This document shows positions 1 to 7,891 of a stretch of 64,000 nt of DNA, piece by piece (position 1 is the stretch's first letter; each line of letters opens with the position of its first letter). The notes beneath the pieces are model-generated. The model did not search any database and had not been told where the DNA came from. It saw only the letters and a list, made by a program, of their open reading frames with translations. Source of the stretch: Blastococcus haudaquaticus (lineage in GTDB: Bacteria > Actinomycetota > Actinomycetes > Mycobacteriales > Geodermatophilaceae); assembly GCF_900230285.1 (NCBI RefSeq), contig NZ_OCNK01000003.1, positions 62,001 through 126,000 of the forward strand. The letters are read 5' to 3'. The position numbers were made by a program, and so were the translations under genes.

Positions 1-591
1 GACCCCGGCGAACCGGGGGTGGTGCGCGTAGACCGCGGCGGTGATCGTGCTCTCCCGGTGGCGGGCCGGCATGGCCAGCGAGGTCACGGCCACCTCGTCG
101 GCCACCCAGACCGAGGAGTCGCGGGTGAACAGCAGATTGGGCAGCGGGGGGACGACGAAGTCGCCGCGGTCCATGACCTCGTAGGCGAGCCCCTTGCCAC
201 CGCGCAGCTCGTCATGGGCGAGCCCGGCGATCAGCGTGTTGGCCAGCACCTCGGGATCCATGTCGGACAGGTGCGCCGTGGTGGACCGCTGCAGGGTGGC
301 GCCCAGCCGCGGGTCGTCGACCGCCGCCGAGATGAGCTCCGTCCGCGCCGAGGGGAAGGACAGCACCTCGGCCAGCAGCCGGTCCAGGTGCAGCACCTCG
401 ACCCCGCGGTCGGTCAGGGCCTGGGCGAACGCGTCGTGCTCCTCCTGCGCGCGGTCCACCCACGGGACGCCGTCGAAGAGCAGCTGGTCGTTGTTGCGCG
501 GGGTCAGCCGGCGCAGCTCGGCACCCGGTCGGTGGAGCAGCACCGTGCGCAGCCGGCCGACCTCGCTGGTGACGGAGCAGGGGGCGGTCAT
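1..591 (-). CDS. arcA: Arginine deiminase, N-terminal part (runs off the window)
   Basis: This is the first 197 codons of an arginine deiminase, which hydrolyses L-arginine to citrulline and ammonia in the cytoplasm (arginine dihydrolase route). The ATG at 591 opens MTAPCSVTSEVGRLRTVLLH, and the family motif LLFTRDSSVWV lies near residues 155-165. The GRLRTVLLHRPG start and the DGVPWVDRAQEEHD segment are also typical of ArcA. The reading frame is still open at base 1, so the C-terminal half with the catalytic His and Cys is outside the window. It follows the LacI-type regulator gene by 64 nt on the same strand, so it may share its transcript or have its own promoter. No arcB or arcC is visible here. 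The family call is firm. Confidence 0.9.
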   Translation of the reverse strand, partial: MTAPCSVTSEVGRLRTVLLHRPGAELRRLTPRNNDQLLFDGVPWVDRAQEEHDAFAQALTDRGVEVLHLDRLLAEVLSFPSARTELISAAVDDPRLGATLQRSTTAHLSDMDPEVLANTLIAGLAHDELRGGKGLAYEVMDRGDFVVPPLPNLLFTRDSSVWVADEVAVTSLAMPARHRESTITAAVYAHHPRFAGV

Positions 592-655
592 GCGACGAGC
601 CTCGCCGATGGCCTCCGAGCCGGCCAACCCGGGTCGCCGTCGCGCGGGCACCCGC

Positions 656-1732
656 TCAGGGCTGCGGAGGTGGGTTCCGCGGCGGCGCGGTGGAGTCGCG
701 GACGAGCAGCTGCGCCGGGACGACCACCGGTGGACCGTCGAACCAGGTGACCTCGGTGGCGATCCGGGCCAGCAGGACGTCGACGCAGCGCCGTCCCACC
801 TCGGCGAAGTCCTGCCGCACCGTGGTCAGCGGCGGGCGGAGGAACTCGGCCTCCGCGATGTCGTCGAACCCGACCACGCTCATGTCCTCCGGAACCCGTA
901 TCCCGGCCTCGGACACCGCCCGGATCAGCCCGAGCGCCATGTGGTCGTTGGCGACGAACACCGCCGTCGTGTCCGGGAGCTCGGTGAGCAGCCGGCGACC
1001 CGCCTCGTAGCCCGATCGCGGACTCCAGTCCCCGGCGAGCGGAGGGGGCACCGCGAGGCCGGCCGCCGTCAGCGTCTGCTCCCATCCGCGACGCCGGGCG
1101 TCGGCCTCGATCCAGTCCTCCCGGCCGGAGACGTGGGCGATCCGGCGGTGGCCGAGCTCGATCAGGTGCCGCGTGGCCGCCATGGCGCCCCCAACCTGGT
1201 CGACGACCACCGACGGGATCCCGGGGGCGGCCCCGCCCTCCACGGCCACGGCCGGCAGGTGCGGGGGCAGGCCGGTCATGACGCGGACGGCGGCGCGTTG
1301 CGGGGCCAGCACGACCACGCCGGTCACCGACTGCTCGAGGAGCCGGTCGACCGCTTCGGCGAAGGCGTCCTCGTCCGGGTCCTGAACGGTCACGACGCTC
1401 ACCCGGTAGTCGCGGGCCCGGGCCGCCTCCTCCATGCTGAACAGGGTGCTGGCCGGCCCGTGCAGCGTGGTGTCGAAGGCGACGACACCGATGGTCGCGG
1501 TCGACCGGGTGACCAGTGCGCGCGCCGTGAGGTTGCGCCGGTAGCCCAGCTTGACCATCGCCTCGAGGACCCGCTCCCTCGTCTCCTGGCGGACGTGCGG
1601 ATGGCCGTTGAGCACCCGGGACACCGTCTGGTGGGAGACCCCGGCCAACTGGGCGACGTCGGTCATGACCGCCGGGCGGGCCGCGCGTGCGGGCGTGCGA
1701 CCGCCGTCGGTCCGCGGCAGCGTCCCGCTCAC
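656..1732 (-). CDS. LacI-family transcriptional regulator of the sugar ABC operon
   Basis: A 358-residue LacI/GalR regulator. The N-terminal helix-turn-helix (MTDVAQLAGVSHQTVSRVLN, residues about 23-42) and hinge are followed by a periplasmic-binding-protein-like sugar sensor, with VVGFDDIAEAEFLRPPLTTV near the C-terminus. I chose the GTG at 1732 because it overlaps the TGA of the upstream permease (GTGA, 1729-1732), which suggests translational coupling. An ATG at 1666 just before the HTH is a shorter alternative. As the last gene of the transporter operon it probably binds the AGCGCT-containing sites near 6728-6838 and so controls its own operon and the divergent dehydrogenase. The inducing sugar is unknown. 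Confidence 0.93.
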   Translation of the reverse strand: MSGTLPRTDGGRTPARAARPAVMTDVAQLAGVSHQTVSRVLNGHPHVRQETRERVLEAMVKLGYRRNLTARALVTRSTATIGVVAFDTTLHGPASTLFSMEEAARARDYRVSVVTVQDPDEDAFAEAVDRLLEQSVTGVVVLAPQRAAVRVMTGLPPHLPAVAVEGGAAPGIPSVVVDQVGGAMAATRHLIELGHRRIAHVSGREDWIEADARRRGWEQTLTAAGLAVPPPLAGDWSPRSGYEAGRRLLTELPDTTAVFVANDHMALGLIRAVSEAGIRVPEDMSVVGFDDIAEAEFLRPPLTTVRQDFAEVGRRCVDVLLARIATEVTWFDGPPVVVPAQLLVRDSTAPPRNPPPQP

Positions 1733-2781
1733 CCGCTGGACCCGGCGCTGCGGGTGGACAGCCGCTGGACGACGACGAAGGCCAGCAGCAGGACGCCGAT
1801 GGTGATCCGGGTCCACCACGAGCTGAGGCCGCCGTCGAAGGAGATCAGCGCCTGGATGGTGCCCAGGACCAGCACGCCCAGCAGGGAGCCGAAGACGTAG
1901 CCGGCCCCACCGGTCAGCAGCGTGCCGCCGATCACCACCGCGGCGATGGCATCGAGCTCCATGCCGATCCCGTGCAGGCTGTAGCCCGACAGCATGTAGA
2001 GGCTGAACAGCAGGCCGGCCAGAGCGGAGCACGTGCCGCTGATGACGTAGACGCCGACCTTGGTGCGGCTGACCGCCAGGCCCATCAGGGCGGCGGAGTT
2101 CTCGTTCCCGCCGACCGCGTAGACCGTGCGGCCGAAGCGCGTGCGGTGCAGCACCCACATCGCGGCGATCAGGACCGTCAGCGCGATGAACACGCTGTAG
2201 GTGAGGAAGGTGCCTCCGGGGAGCTCGACGAAGTTCGTGGCCAGCGACGTGAACGCGGGATCGCGGATCGGGATGGACGGCACGCTGATCACGAAGCACA
2301 GGCCGCGGGCGAGGAACATCCCGGCGAGCGTCACGATGAACGGCTGGAGCTGCAGGTGGTGCACCGCGGCGCCCATGGCCCAGCCCAGCAGGGCGCCGGT
2401 GGCCAGCACCGCGAGGACGGTGAGCGGCGCCGACCAGCCGGCCTCGAGCATGCGCGCCGCCATGACCGTGGACAGGGCCACGACCGCCCCGGCGGACAGG
2501 TCGATGCCGCCGGTGAGGATCACGAAGGTCATGCCGACCGCGAGGACGATCAGGTGCGCGTTGTCGACGAACAGGTTCAGCACGACCTGCGGCGTCCCGA
2601 AGTTCTCGTACCGCACCGAGCCCGCGCCGAAGAGCACGACGAGCAGGACCGCGGTGACGAGCACCGAGAACGTCCGCGACCCCGTGGTGCTGGCCCGCAG
2701 CCAGGTCTGCCACGCGGGCGGCGGTGCGGGCGCGGTCGAGCCGGCCCCCTCGCTCGCGGGGCGGGTGTCGGAGACCGTCAT
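1729..2781 (-). CDS. yjfF: Sugar ABC transporter permease, YjfF type
   Basis: Inner-membrane permease of the BPD_transp_2 (ribose/galactofuranose) family, 350 residues with about eight to ten hydrophobic segments. The conserved core reads VGMTFVILTGGIDLSAGAVV, followed by GGNENSAALMGL and ELDAIAAVVIGGTLLTGGAG, the EAA-like region that contacts the ATPase. Its ATG overlaps the stop of ytfT (ATGA at 2778-2781), and its own stop overlaps the regulator start. The gene order ytfQ-ytfR-ytfT-yjfF matches the E. coli galactofuranose importer, but substrate cannot be read from sequence. Confidence 0.92.
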   Translation of the reverse strand: MTVSDTRPASEGAGSTAPAPPPAWQTWLRASTTGSRTFSVLVTAVLLVVLFGAGSVRYENFGTPQVVLNLFVDNAHLIVLAVGMTFVILTGGIDLSAGAVVALSTVMAARMLEAGWSAPLTVLAVLATGALLGWAMGAAVHHLQLQPFIVTLAGMFLARGLCFVISVPSIPIRDPAFTSLATNFVELPGGTFLTYSVFIALTVLIAAMWVLHRTRFGRTVYAVGGNENSAALMGLAVSRTKVGVYVISGTCSALAGLLFSLYMLSGYSLHGIGMELDAIAAVVIGGTLLTGGAGYVFGSLLGVLVLGTIQALISFDGGLSSWWTRITIGVLLLAFVVVQRLSTRSAGSSG

Positions 2782-3956
2782 CGGAGCGCTCCCTCGGCCG
2801 GGTCGTTCCCTGCTCCCACCACGGTCGAGCCGGACGGCTCCCTGCCGGTCGGGACCGCCGGTGCGCCGACGGCCGTCGGGGTGGGGCCGAGGTCAGTGCC
2901 CACCGGCACCGGGCCGGAGGGCAGGCCGCCGGAGGCGGGCGGGGGTGGTGCCGGGCGCCGACGCCGGCGCAGCGCCGCCCGCAGCCGCGGTGCCTGGAGG
3001 AGGAAGACCACGATGATGACGACGGCCTTGAACAGCGTCGAGTACTGCGACGGAATGCCGACGCTGTAGACCGTCGTGGTCAGCGTCTGCAGGACCAGGG
3101 CGCCGATGACCGTGCCGGTCAGCGAGTAGCGCCCACCGGCCAGCGAGGTGCCGCCGATCACCACCGCCAGGATGGCGTCGAGCTCGATGAACAGGCCCGC
3201 GCGGTTGGCGTCGGCGGCGTTCACCTGCGCACTGATCATCAGCCCCGCGACGGAGGCCGCGAAGGCGGCGAAGACGTAGACGGTCCAGGTGATGCTGCGC
3301 GAGCGGACGCCGGCGAGCCGGGCGGCGGCCGGGTTGATGCCGACCGCCTCGACCAGCATGCCCAGGGCGGTCCGCCGGGTGAGCACCGCGACCAGCAGCA
3401 GGATCAGCCCGGTCACCACCACCTGGGCCGGGAGGCCGAGCACGTGCCCACCGCCCAGCCACGAGTAGGTCTCGTTGTTCACCGTGATGATCTGGCCGTC
3501 GGTGATCAGCATGGCGATCCCGCGTCCGGCGGTCATCAGCACCAGCGTGGCGATGATCGGCTGGATGCCGAAGACCGAGACCAGCAGCCCGTTCCAGGCG
3601 CCGAGCAGCAGGCCCACCCCGATCGCCGACGTCATCGCGACGATGGCCGCGCCGGGGGAGGACGGGTCGTCGGCCGACGCGATGGAGGTGCAGGCGATCG
3701 CCGCCGAGATCGCGACGACGGCGCCGACGGACAGGTCGACCCCGCGACTGGCGATGACCAGCGTCATGCCCAGCGCGATGAGCAGCGTCGGGGAGCCGTT
3801 CTTGAGGACGTCGACGAGGGAGCCGAACAGGTGTCCGTCCTGGATGCGGACGGTGAAGAACCCCGGATTCACCACGAGGTTGAACAGGAGCAGCGCGAGC
3901 AGCGCCGCCAGCGGCCACAGCAACGGGGAACGGCTGATCCGCACCGGAAGCGTCAT
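2778..3956 (-). CDS. ytfT: Sugar ABC transporter permease, YtfT type
   Basis: First permease of the importer, 392 residues. It carries the family core GMTLVIASRGVDLSVGAVVA and ELDAILAVVIGGTSLAGGRY and a run of hydrophobic helices. The ATG at 3956 overlaps the ytfR stop (ATGA, 3953-3956), so translation is probably coupled. The last roughly 70 residues are an unusual cytoplasmic tail: an Arg-rich patch followed by Pro/Gly/Ala-rich low-complexity sequence not typical of E. coli YtfT. It should pair with YjfF as a heterodimeric channel powered by YtfR. Confidence 0.92.
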   Translation of the reverse strand: MTLPVRISRSPLLWPLAALLALLLFNLVVNPGFFTVRIQDGHLFGSLVDVLKNGSPTLLIALGMTLVIASRGVDLSVGAVVAISAAIACTSIASADDPSSPGAAIVAMTSAIGVGLLLGAWNGLLVSVFGIQPIIATLVLMTAGRGIAMLITDGQIITVNNETYSWLGGGHVLGLPAQVVVTGLILLLVAVLTRRTALGMLVEAVGINPAAARLAGVRSRSITWTVYVFAAFAASVAGLMISAQVNAADANRAGLFIELDAILAVVIGGTSLAGGRYSLTGTVIGALVLQTLTTTVYSVGIPSQYSTLFKAVVIIVVFLLQAPRLRAALRRRRRPAPPPPASGGLPSGPVPVGTDLGPTPTAVGAPAVPTGREPSGSTVVGAGNDPAEGALR

Positions 3957-5497
3957 GACCGTCCTCCACGGGCGATGAGGTCGACGACATCGTCCACCGA
4001 GGTGTCGGCACCGTCGAGTTCGGCGATCTTGTGCCGGTCGCGCAGCACCACCACCCGGTCGCAGATCCGCACCACCTCCTCCAGTTCGGCCGAGACGAAG
4101 ACCACCGACATCCCCTCGCCGGCGAGCTCGGCGACGAGTTGCTGGATCTGCGCCTTGGCGCCGATGTCGATGCCGCGGGTCGGTTCGTCGAGCAGCAGCA
4201 GCCGCGGTTCGGTGAGCAGCCACCGGGCGAGCAGGACCTTCTGCTGGTTGCCGCCGGAGAGGTTGCGCAGGAGCGCCTGCGGGTCGGCGGGGCGGATGTC
4301 GAGGGCGCGGATGTAGCGCTGGACCAGTTCGTCGCCGGTGCGTCGGGGGATCGGCCGCAGCCAGCCGCGGCGGGCCTGCATGGCCAGCAGCAGGTTGTCG
4401 CGGACGGTGAGGTCCCCGACGACGCCCTCGCCCTTGCGGTCCTCCGAGGAGAAGCCGATCCGCCGGGCGATGGCCGACCGGGGGGTGCGGAAGCGGACGG
4501 GTCGTCCGTCGACGTGCAGGTCACCGGTGCTGATCCGGTCGGCGCCGAAGAGCAGCCGGGTGAGCTCGGTGCGGCCCGAGCCGAGGAGGCCGGCGAGGCC
4601 CACGACCTGACCGGCGTGGACGTCGACGTCCACCGGAGCCAGGGCCCCGGCGCGTCCGACCCCGCGCGCGGACAGCCGGGGGACGGCGCCGGGCGGCACC
4701 TGGCGGGTGGCCGCGCGCTCGAGGTCCTCGAGCGTGGTCAGCTCGCGGCCGATCATCTCCTGGATGAGCTGCAATCGGGGCAGGTCGACGGTGCGGTGCT
4801 CGCCGACCAGCTGGCCGTTGCGCAGCACCGTCATCCGGTCGGAGATCTCGTAGACCTGGTCCAGGAAGTGGGAGACGAACAGGATCGCCACCCCCTCGTC
4901 GCGCAGGGCGCGGACGACCCGGAAGAGCTCGGCCACCTCGTCGGCGTCCAGGCTGGACGTCGGCTCGTCGAGCACCAGGACCCGGGCGTCGGTGTCGACG
5001 GCGCGCGCGATGGCGACCAGTTGCTGGACCGCGATCGGATGGGTGGCGAGCGTGGAGTCCGGGTCGATCCGGAGGTTGAGCCGCGCGAGGACGGCCCGCG
5101 CCCGCTCCCGTGCGGCGCGACGGTCGATGCGGCCCAGCCGGCGGGGCTCCCGGCCGAGCGTGATGTTCTCGGTCACCGAGAGGTTCGCGCAGAGGTTGAC
5201 CTCCTGGTAGACCGTGCTGATCCCGGCCGCCTGGGCGTCGGCCGGCGAGCTGAACTCCCGCTGCTCGCCCGCCACGGTCACCGTCCCGGTGTCGTACGCG
5301 TAGACGCCGGTCAGGGCCTTGATCAAGGTGGACTTGCCGGCACCGTTTTCGCCCATGAGGGCATGCACCTCGCCGGGGAACAGCCGCAGGTCCACCGCCT
5401 GCAGGGCCTTGACGCCGGGGAACTCGACGGTGATGGCGGACATCTCCACGACGGGGGCATCGCGCCCGTCGGACGGCTGGAGCCTGGCTGAGGTCAT
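3953..5497 (-). CDS. ytfR: Sugar ABC transporter ATP-binding protein with two ATPase domains
   Basis: A 514-residue tandem-ATPase subunit of the RbsA/MglA/YtfR kind. The N-terminal half has Walker A GENGAGKST (about residue 50), a degenerate signature region IAVQQLVAIARAV and Walker B VLVLDEPTSSLD. The C-terminal half has SEDRKGEGV, signature LSGGNQQKVLLARWL and Walker B LLLLDEPTRGIDIG; its P-loop region (LAGLLGSGRTEL) is altered, as usual in this family, which generally leaves one competent site. It energises import through YtfT/YjfF. ytfQ ends 77 nt upstream, and a perfect stem-loop lies in that gap. Confidence 0.94.
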   Translation of the reverse strand: MTSARLQPSDGRDAPVVEMSAITVEFPGVKALQAVDLRLFPGEVHALMGENGAGKSTLIKALTGVYAYDTGTVTVAGEQREFSSPADAQAAGISTVYQEVNLCANLSVTENITLGREPRRLGRIDRRAARERARAVLARLNLRIDPDSTLATHPIAVQQLVAIARAVDTDARVLVLDEPTSSLDADEVAELFRVVRALRDEGVAILFVSHFLDQVYEISDRMTVLRNGQLVGEHRTVDLPRLQLIQEMIGRELTTLEDLERAATRQVPPGAVPRLSARGVGRAGALAPVDVDVHAGQVVGLAGLLGSGRTELTRLLFGADRISTGDLHVDGRPVRFRTPRSAIARRIGFSSEDRKGEGVVGDLTVRDNLLLAMQARRGWLRPIPRRTGDELVQRYIRALDIRPADPQALLRNLSGGNQQKVLLARWLLTEPRLLLLDEPTRGIDIGAKAQIQQLVAELAGEGMSVVFVSAELEEVVRICDRVVVLRDRHKIAELDGADTSVDDVVDLIARGGRS

Positions 5498-5520
5498 CGG
5501 GCGCCCCTTCGGCGAGGTGC

Positions 5521-5554
5521 CCCGCCGCCCGCCTGGTCGCAGGCGGGCGGCGGG
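5521..5554 (-). other. Perfect 14-bp stem-loop between ytfQ and ytfR
   Basis: Arms 5521-5534 and 5541-5554 are exact reverse complements (14 bp, nearly all G/C) around a 6-nt loop. The hairpin begins about 20 nt after the ytfQ stop and ends 24 nt before ytfR, with no T-run. A likely role is to stabilise the ytfQ message and attenuate read-through, giving more binding protein than membrane subunits, as in other binding-protein operons. The structure is seen directly; the role is inference. Confidence 0.75.
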
Positions 5555-5574
5555 ACGGGGTGGAGCGGTGCGGG

Positions 5575-6564
5575 TCAGTACTGCCGGTCGGGCAGTGCTT
5601 CCTTCGCCTGCTCCTGGGTGAAGGTCGTCTCCTCGGTCACCACCCGGCTCTCGACCTCTTCCCCGGCCACCACCTTCTTCGCCAGCTCCATCAGCTGGTC
5701 ACCCAGCAGCGGGTTGCACTCGACGATGAAGTTGATCTTGCCGTCGGCGAGTGCCTGCATCCCGTCCTTCACCGCGTCGACGGTGATGATCTGGATGTCC
5801 TTGCCGGGCACCTTGCCCGCGGCCTCGATGGCCTCGATCGCCCCGAGTCCCATGTCGTCGTTGTGGGCGTACACGGCGTTGATCTCCGGGTTGGAGTTGA
5901 GCATCGCCTCCATGACCTCTCGGCCGCCGGAGCGGGTGAAGTCGCCCGTCTGGGAGGCGACGATCTTCAGGTTCGGGGTGTCGGCGATGGCGTCGGCGAA
6001 GCCCTCCTGCCGGTCGAGGGCCGGCGCTGCGCCCGTCGTGCCCTGCAGCTCGGCGATGTTGACCTGGCCCAGGGGACCCCAGTTCTCCACCGCCCACTCG
6101 CCGGCCTTGCGGCCCTCCTCGATGAAGTCCGACCCCAGGAAGGTCACGTAGAGGGACTCGTCCTCGGTGTCGACGGAGCGGTCGGTGAGGATGACGGGGA
6201 TGTTGGCCCGCTTGGCCTCCAGCAGGACGGCGTCCCACCCCGTCTCGACCACCGGGCTGAAGGCGATGACGTCGACCTTCTGCTGGATGAACGAGCGGAT
6301 CGCCGAGATCTGGTTCTCCTGCTTCTGCTGCGCGTCGGAGAACTGGAGCTCGATACCGGCGTCCTCGGCGGCCCGCTGGATGTCGGCGGTGTTGGCGGTC
6401 CGCCAGCCGCTCTCCGCGCCGACCTGGGCGAAGCCCATCGTGATCGTGTCGCCGCCACCACCACCGCCGCCGCTGCCGCTGTCGTCACCGTCGCCGCTCC
6501 CGCAGGCCGCGGTGCCCAGGGCCACCGCCGCCGCCATCGCGGCCACCATCGTCTTCTTGAACAC
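5575..6564 (-). CDS. ytfQ: Sugar-binding lipoprotein of the ABC importer (YtfQ type)
   Basis: A 329-residue extracellular substrate-binding protein. The GTG start at 6564 is set by a GAGGAGG ribosome site a few bases upstream, giving a signal peptide VFKKTMVAAMAAAVALGTAA with the lipobox Cys at residue 21 and then a Gly/Ser/Asp linker. The periplasmic-binding-protein fold follows (GFAQVGAESGWRTANTADIQ; NAVYAHNDDMGLGAIEAIEA), closely matching YtfQ, the E. coli galactofuranose binder. It is the first gene of the operon and its promoter region carries LacI-type operator sequences. A reading frame extends upstream of 6564 but lacks a signal peptide, so it was not used. Confidence 0.93.
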   Translation of the reverse strand: MFKKTMVAAMAAAVALGTAACGSGDGDDSGSGGGGGGGDTITMGFAQVGAESGWRTANTADIQRAAEDAGIELQFSDAQQKQENQISAIRSFIQQKVDVIAFSPVVETGWDAVLLEAKRANIPVILTDRSVDTEDESLYVTFLGSDFIEEGRKAGEWAVENWGPLGQVNIAELQGTTGAAPALDRQEGFADAIADTPNLKIVASQTGDFTRSGGREVMEAMLNSNPEINAVYAHNDDMGLGAIEAIEAAGKVPGKDIQIITVDAVKDGMQALADGKINFIVECNPLLGDQLMELAKKVVAGEEVESRVVTEETTFTQEQAKEALPDRQY

Positions 6565-6727
6565 AGGTCCTCCTCGTCGAGGTGTGCCGTGCGGGTCGTC
6601 CCGTCCGGTCCGGGGTGGTGCACGAACGCGCGGGTCGCAGCGAGGCGTGCCGCCGATGGCGGATGGCGCCGTGTACAGGGCGTCTCCGGCCGGGTCGCGC
6701 GACGTTGCTGGCTCGTTCGAGGCGGAA

Positions 6728-6756
6728 GTGTGAGCGCTATCACTCTGAGGTGTCAA
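6728..6756 (-). promoter_or_regulatory. ytfQ promoter with overlapping LacI-type operator
   Basis: Reading the minus strand, a perfect -35 TTGACA (6756-6751) is followed after 17-18 nt by a weak -10 (CACACT or TCACAC). The interval contains an AGCGCT-centred operator (plus-strand GTGAGCGCTATCAC at 6730-6743) that overlaps the -10, the right place for repression by the operon's LacI regulator. The TSS would lie near 6720, leaving a leader of about 155 nt before ytfQ. Confidence 0.6.
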
Positions 6757-6815
6757 GGCACCGGTGCGCCTCCTGATCGACCGCGTTTTCGCAGGTCACA
6801 GGTGTGTTGTGATCC

Positions 6816-6845
6816 TTGACACAGCGCTGTTATCGCTCACATAAT
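6816..6845 (+). promoter_or_regulatory. Divergent promoter toward the dehydrogenase, with operator between -35 and -10
   Basis: TTGACA at 6816-6821 and CATAAT at 6840-6845, spaced 18 nt, form an unusually consensus-like promoter for this genome. Between them sit ACAGCGCTGT (6821-6830, a perfect palindrome) and TTATCGCTCAC, whose reverse complement closely resembles the E. coli lac operator half GTGAGCGATAA. The stretch 6565-7056 holds no gene that I can support. A second possible -10 (TACAGT, 7002-7007) lies nearer the dehydrogenase. Confidence 0.6.
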
Positions 6846-7056
6846 GCGGTCCGGGTGCGAACGAGGCCGGCCGGCTGCCGGCCCGCTGCCGCGCGGGCCG
6901 GGGACCACCGGATCAGGCGTCGGCGGCGTCACCCATCGGCCCCCGTCGGGCCGTGCGGGCCGATGGCTTCTACACGCCGATGGCCCTCGCGCGCGGCTGG
7001 CTACAGTGCGGGCCGGGTCCTGCGGCGCGGCCGGACCCCCTGGACGGAGGCAGCTC

Positions 7057-7824
7057 GTGGACCTGTTCGATCTGACCGGCAAGGTGGCCGTCGTCACCGG
7101 TGGCACCCGCGGCATCGGGCTGATGATGGCGCGCGGACTGCTCCAGGCGGGGGCGCGCGTCTACATCAGTTCGCGCAAGGCCCAGGCCGGCGACGCCGCC
7201 GTCGCCGAGCTCGCCGAGTTCGGGACCGCCGTCTCCATCCCCGCGGACCTCTCCACCGAGGCCGAGTGCGTCCGGCTGGCCGAGGAGGTCGGCCGCACCG
7301 AGGAGCGGGTGCACGTCCTGGTCAACAACGCCGGGGCCACCTGGGGCGAACCGCTGGAGACCTTCCCCGAGTCGGCGTGGGACAAGCTGCTCGACCTCAA
7401 CCTGAAGTCCCCGTTCTTCCTCACGCGCGCCTTCCTGCCGATGCTCGAGGCGGCGGCGGGCGAGGGTGACCCGGCGCGCATCGTGAACGTCGGCAGCATC
7501 GACGGCCTGCACGTCAACCCGATGCCGACCTACTCCTACGCCGCCAGCAAGGCCGGCCTGCACCAGCTCACCCGCGTCCTGGCCAAGGAGCTCGGCCCGA
7601 GGGGCATCACGGTCAACGCCGTCGCCCCCGGGCCGTTCGAGTCGAAGATGATGGCCGCCACCCTGGACGCGTTCGGTGCCGAGATCGCCGCCAAGTCACC
7701 GCTGGGCCGCATCGGCCGCCCCGACGACATGGCCGGCGTCGTCGTCTACCTGGCCAGCCGTGCCGGTGCCTACGTCACCGGCGCCGTCATCCCGGTCGAC
7801 GGCGGGATCGCCACCACGGCGTAG
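7057..7824 (+). CDS. Short-chain dehydrogenase/reductase (SDR), RhlG-like
   Basis: A 255-residue classical SDR. The GTG start at 7057 has GGAGG at 7046-7050. The NAD(P) fingerprint TGGTRGIG is at about residues 15-22, NNAG near 90, the catalytic Ser in NVGSIDG and the YxxxK pair in YSYAASK near 160, and the C-terminal PVDGG is present. The VYISSRKAQAGDA segment resembles RhlG-type 3-oxoacyl reductases, but substrate is not readable. It is divergent from the sugar importer across a shared regulatory region, so it may oxidise the imported sugar or its product; this is inference from context only. Confidence 0.88.
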   Translation: MDLFDLTGKVAVVTGGTRGIGLMMARGLLQAGARVYISSRKAQAGDAAVAELAEFGTAVSIPADLSTEAECVRLAEEVGRTEERVHVLVNNAGATWGEPLETFPESAWDKLLDLNLKSPFFLTRAFLPMLEAAAGEGDPARIVNVGSIDGLHVNPMPTYSYAASKAGLHQLTRVLAKELGPRGITVNAVAPGPFESKMMAATLDAFGAEIAAKSPLGRIGRPDDMAGVVVYLASRAGAYVTGAVIPVDGGIATTA

Positions 7825-7852
7825 CGGGTCGACCGCGCCGTACGGCTGCCGT

Positions 7853-7891
7853 CCGCGGGGTCTGCGGCGTGGTCGGCCGCCGTCCCCGCGG
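7853..7891. terminator. Bidirectional hairpin between the SDR and SARP-like genes
   Basis: CCGCGGGG (7853-7860) pairs with CCCCGCGG (7884-7891), and inside it GCGGC (7864-7868) pairs with GCCGC (7876-7880), making a two-part GC stem that ends exactly at the stop codon of the minus-strand gene. It separates two convergent genes, as expected for an actinobacterial terminator without a T-run. Confidence 0.6.

Noticed and set aside
1687-5491. Long Arg/Gln/Glu-rich open frames on the plus strand across the sugar ABC operon
   Set aside because: Low-complexity composition typical of frames opposite GC-rich genes; the minus strand has recognisable ABC transporter motifs in every stretch.
6565-6756. 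Extending ytfQ to an ATG at 6756
   Set aside because: It would bury the signal peptide and lipobox inside the protein and run through the promoter/operator.
6844-7056. Extending the SDR to an ATG at 6844
   Set aside because: The added 71 residues are Arg/Gly/Pro-rich with no SDR likeness, and GGAGG sits correctly before GTG 7057.
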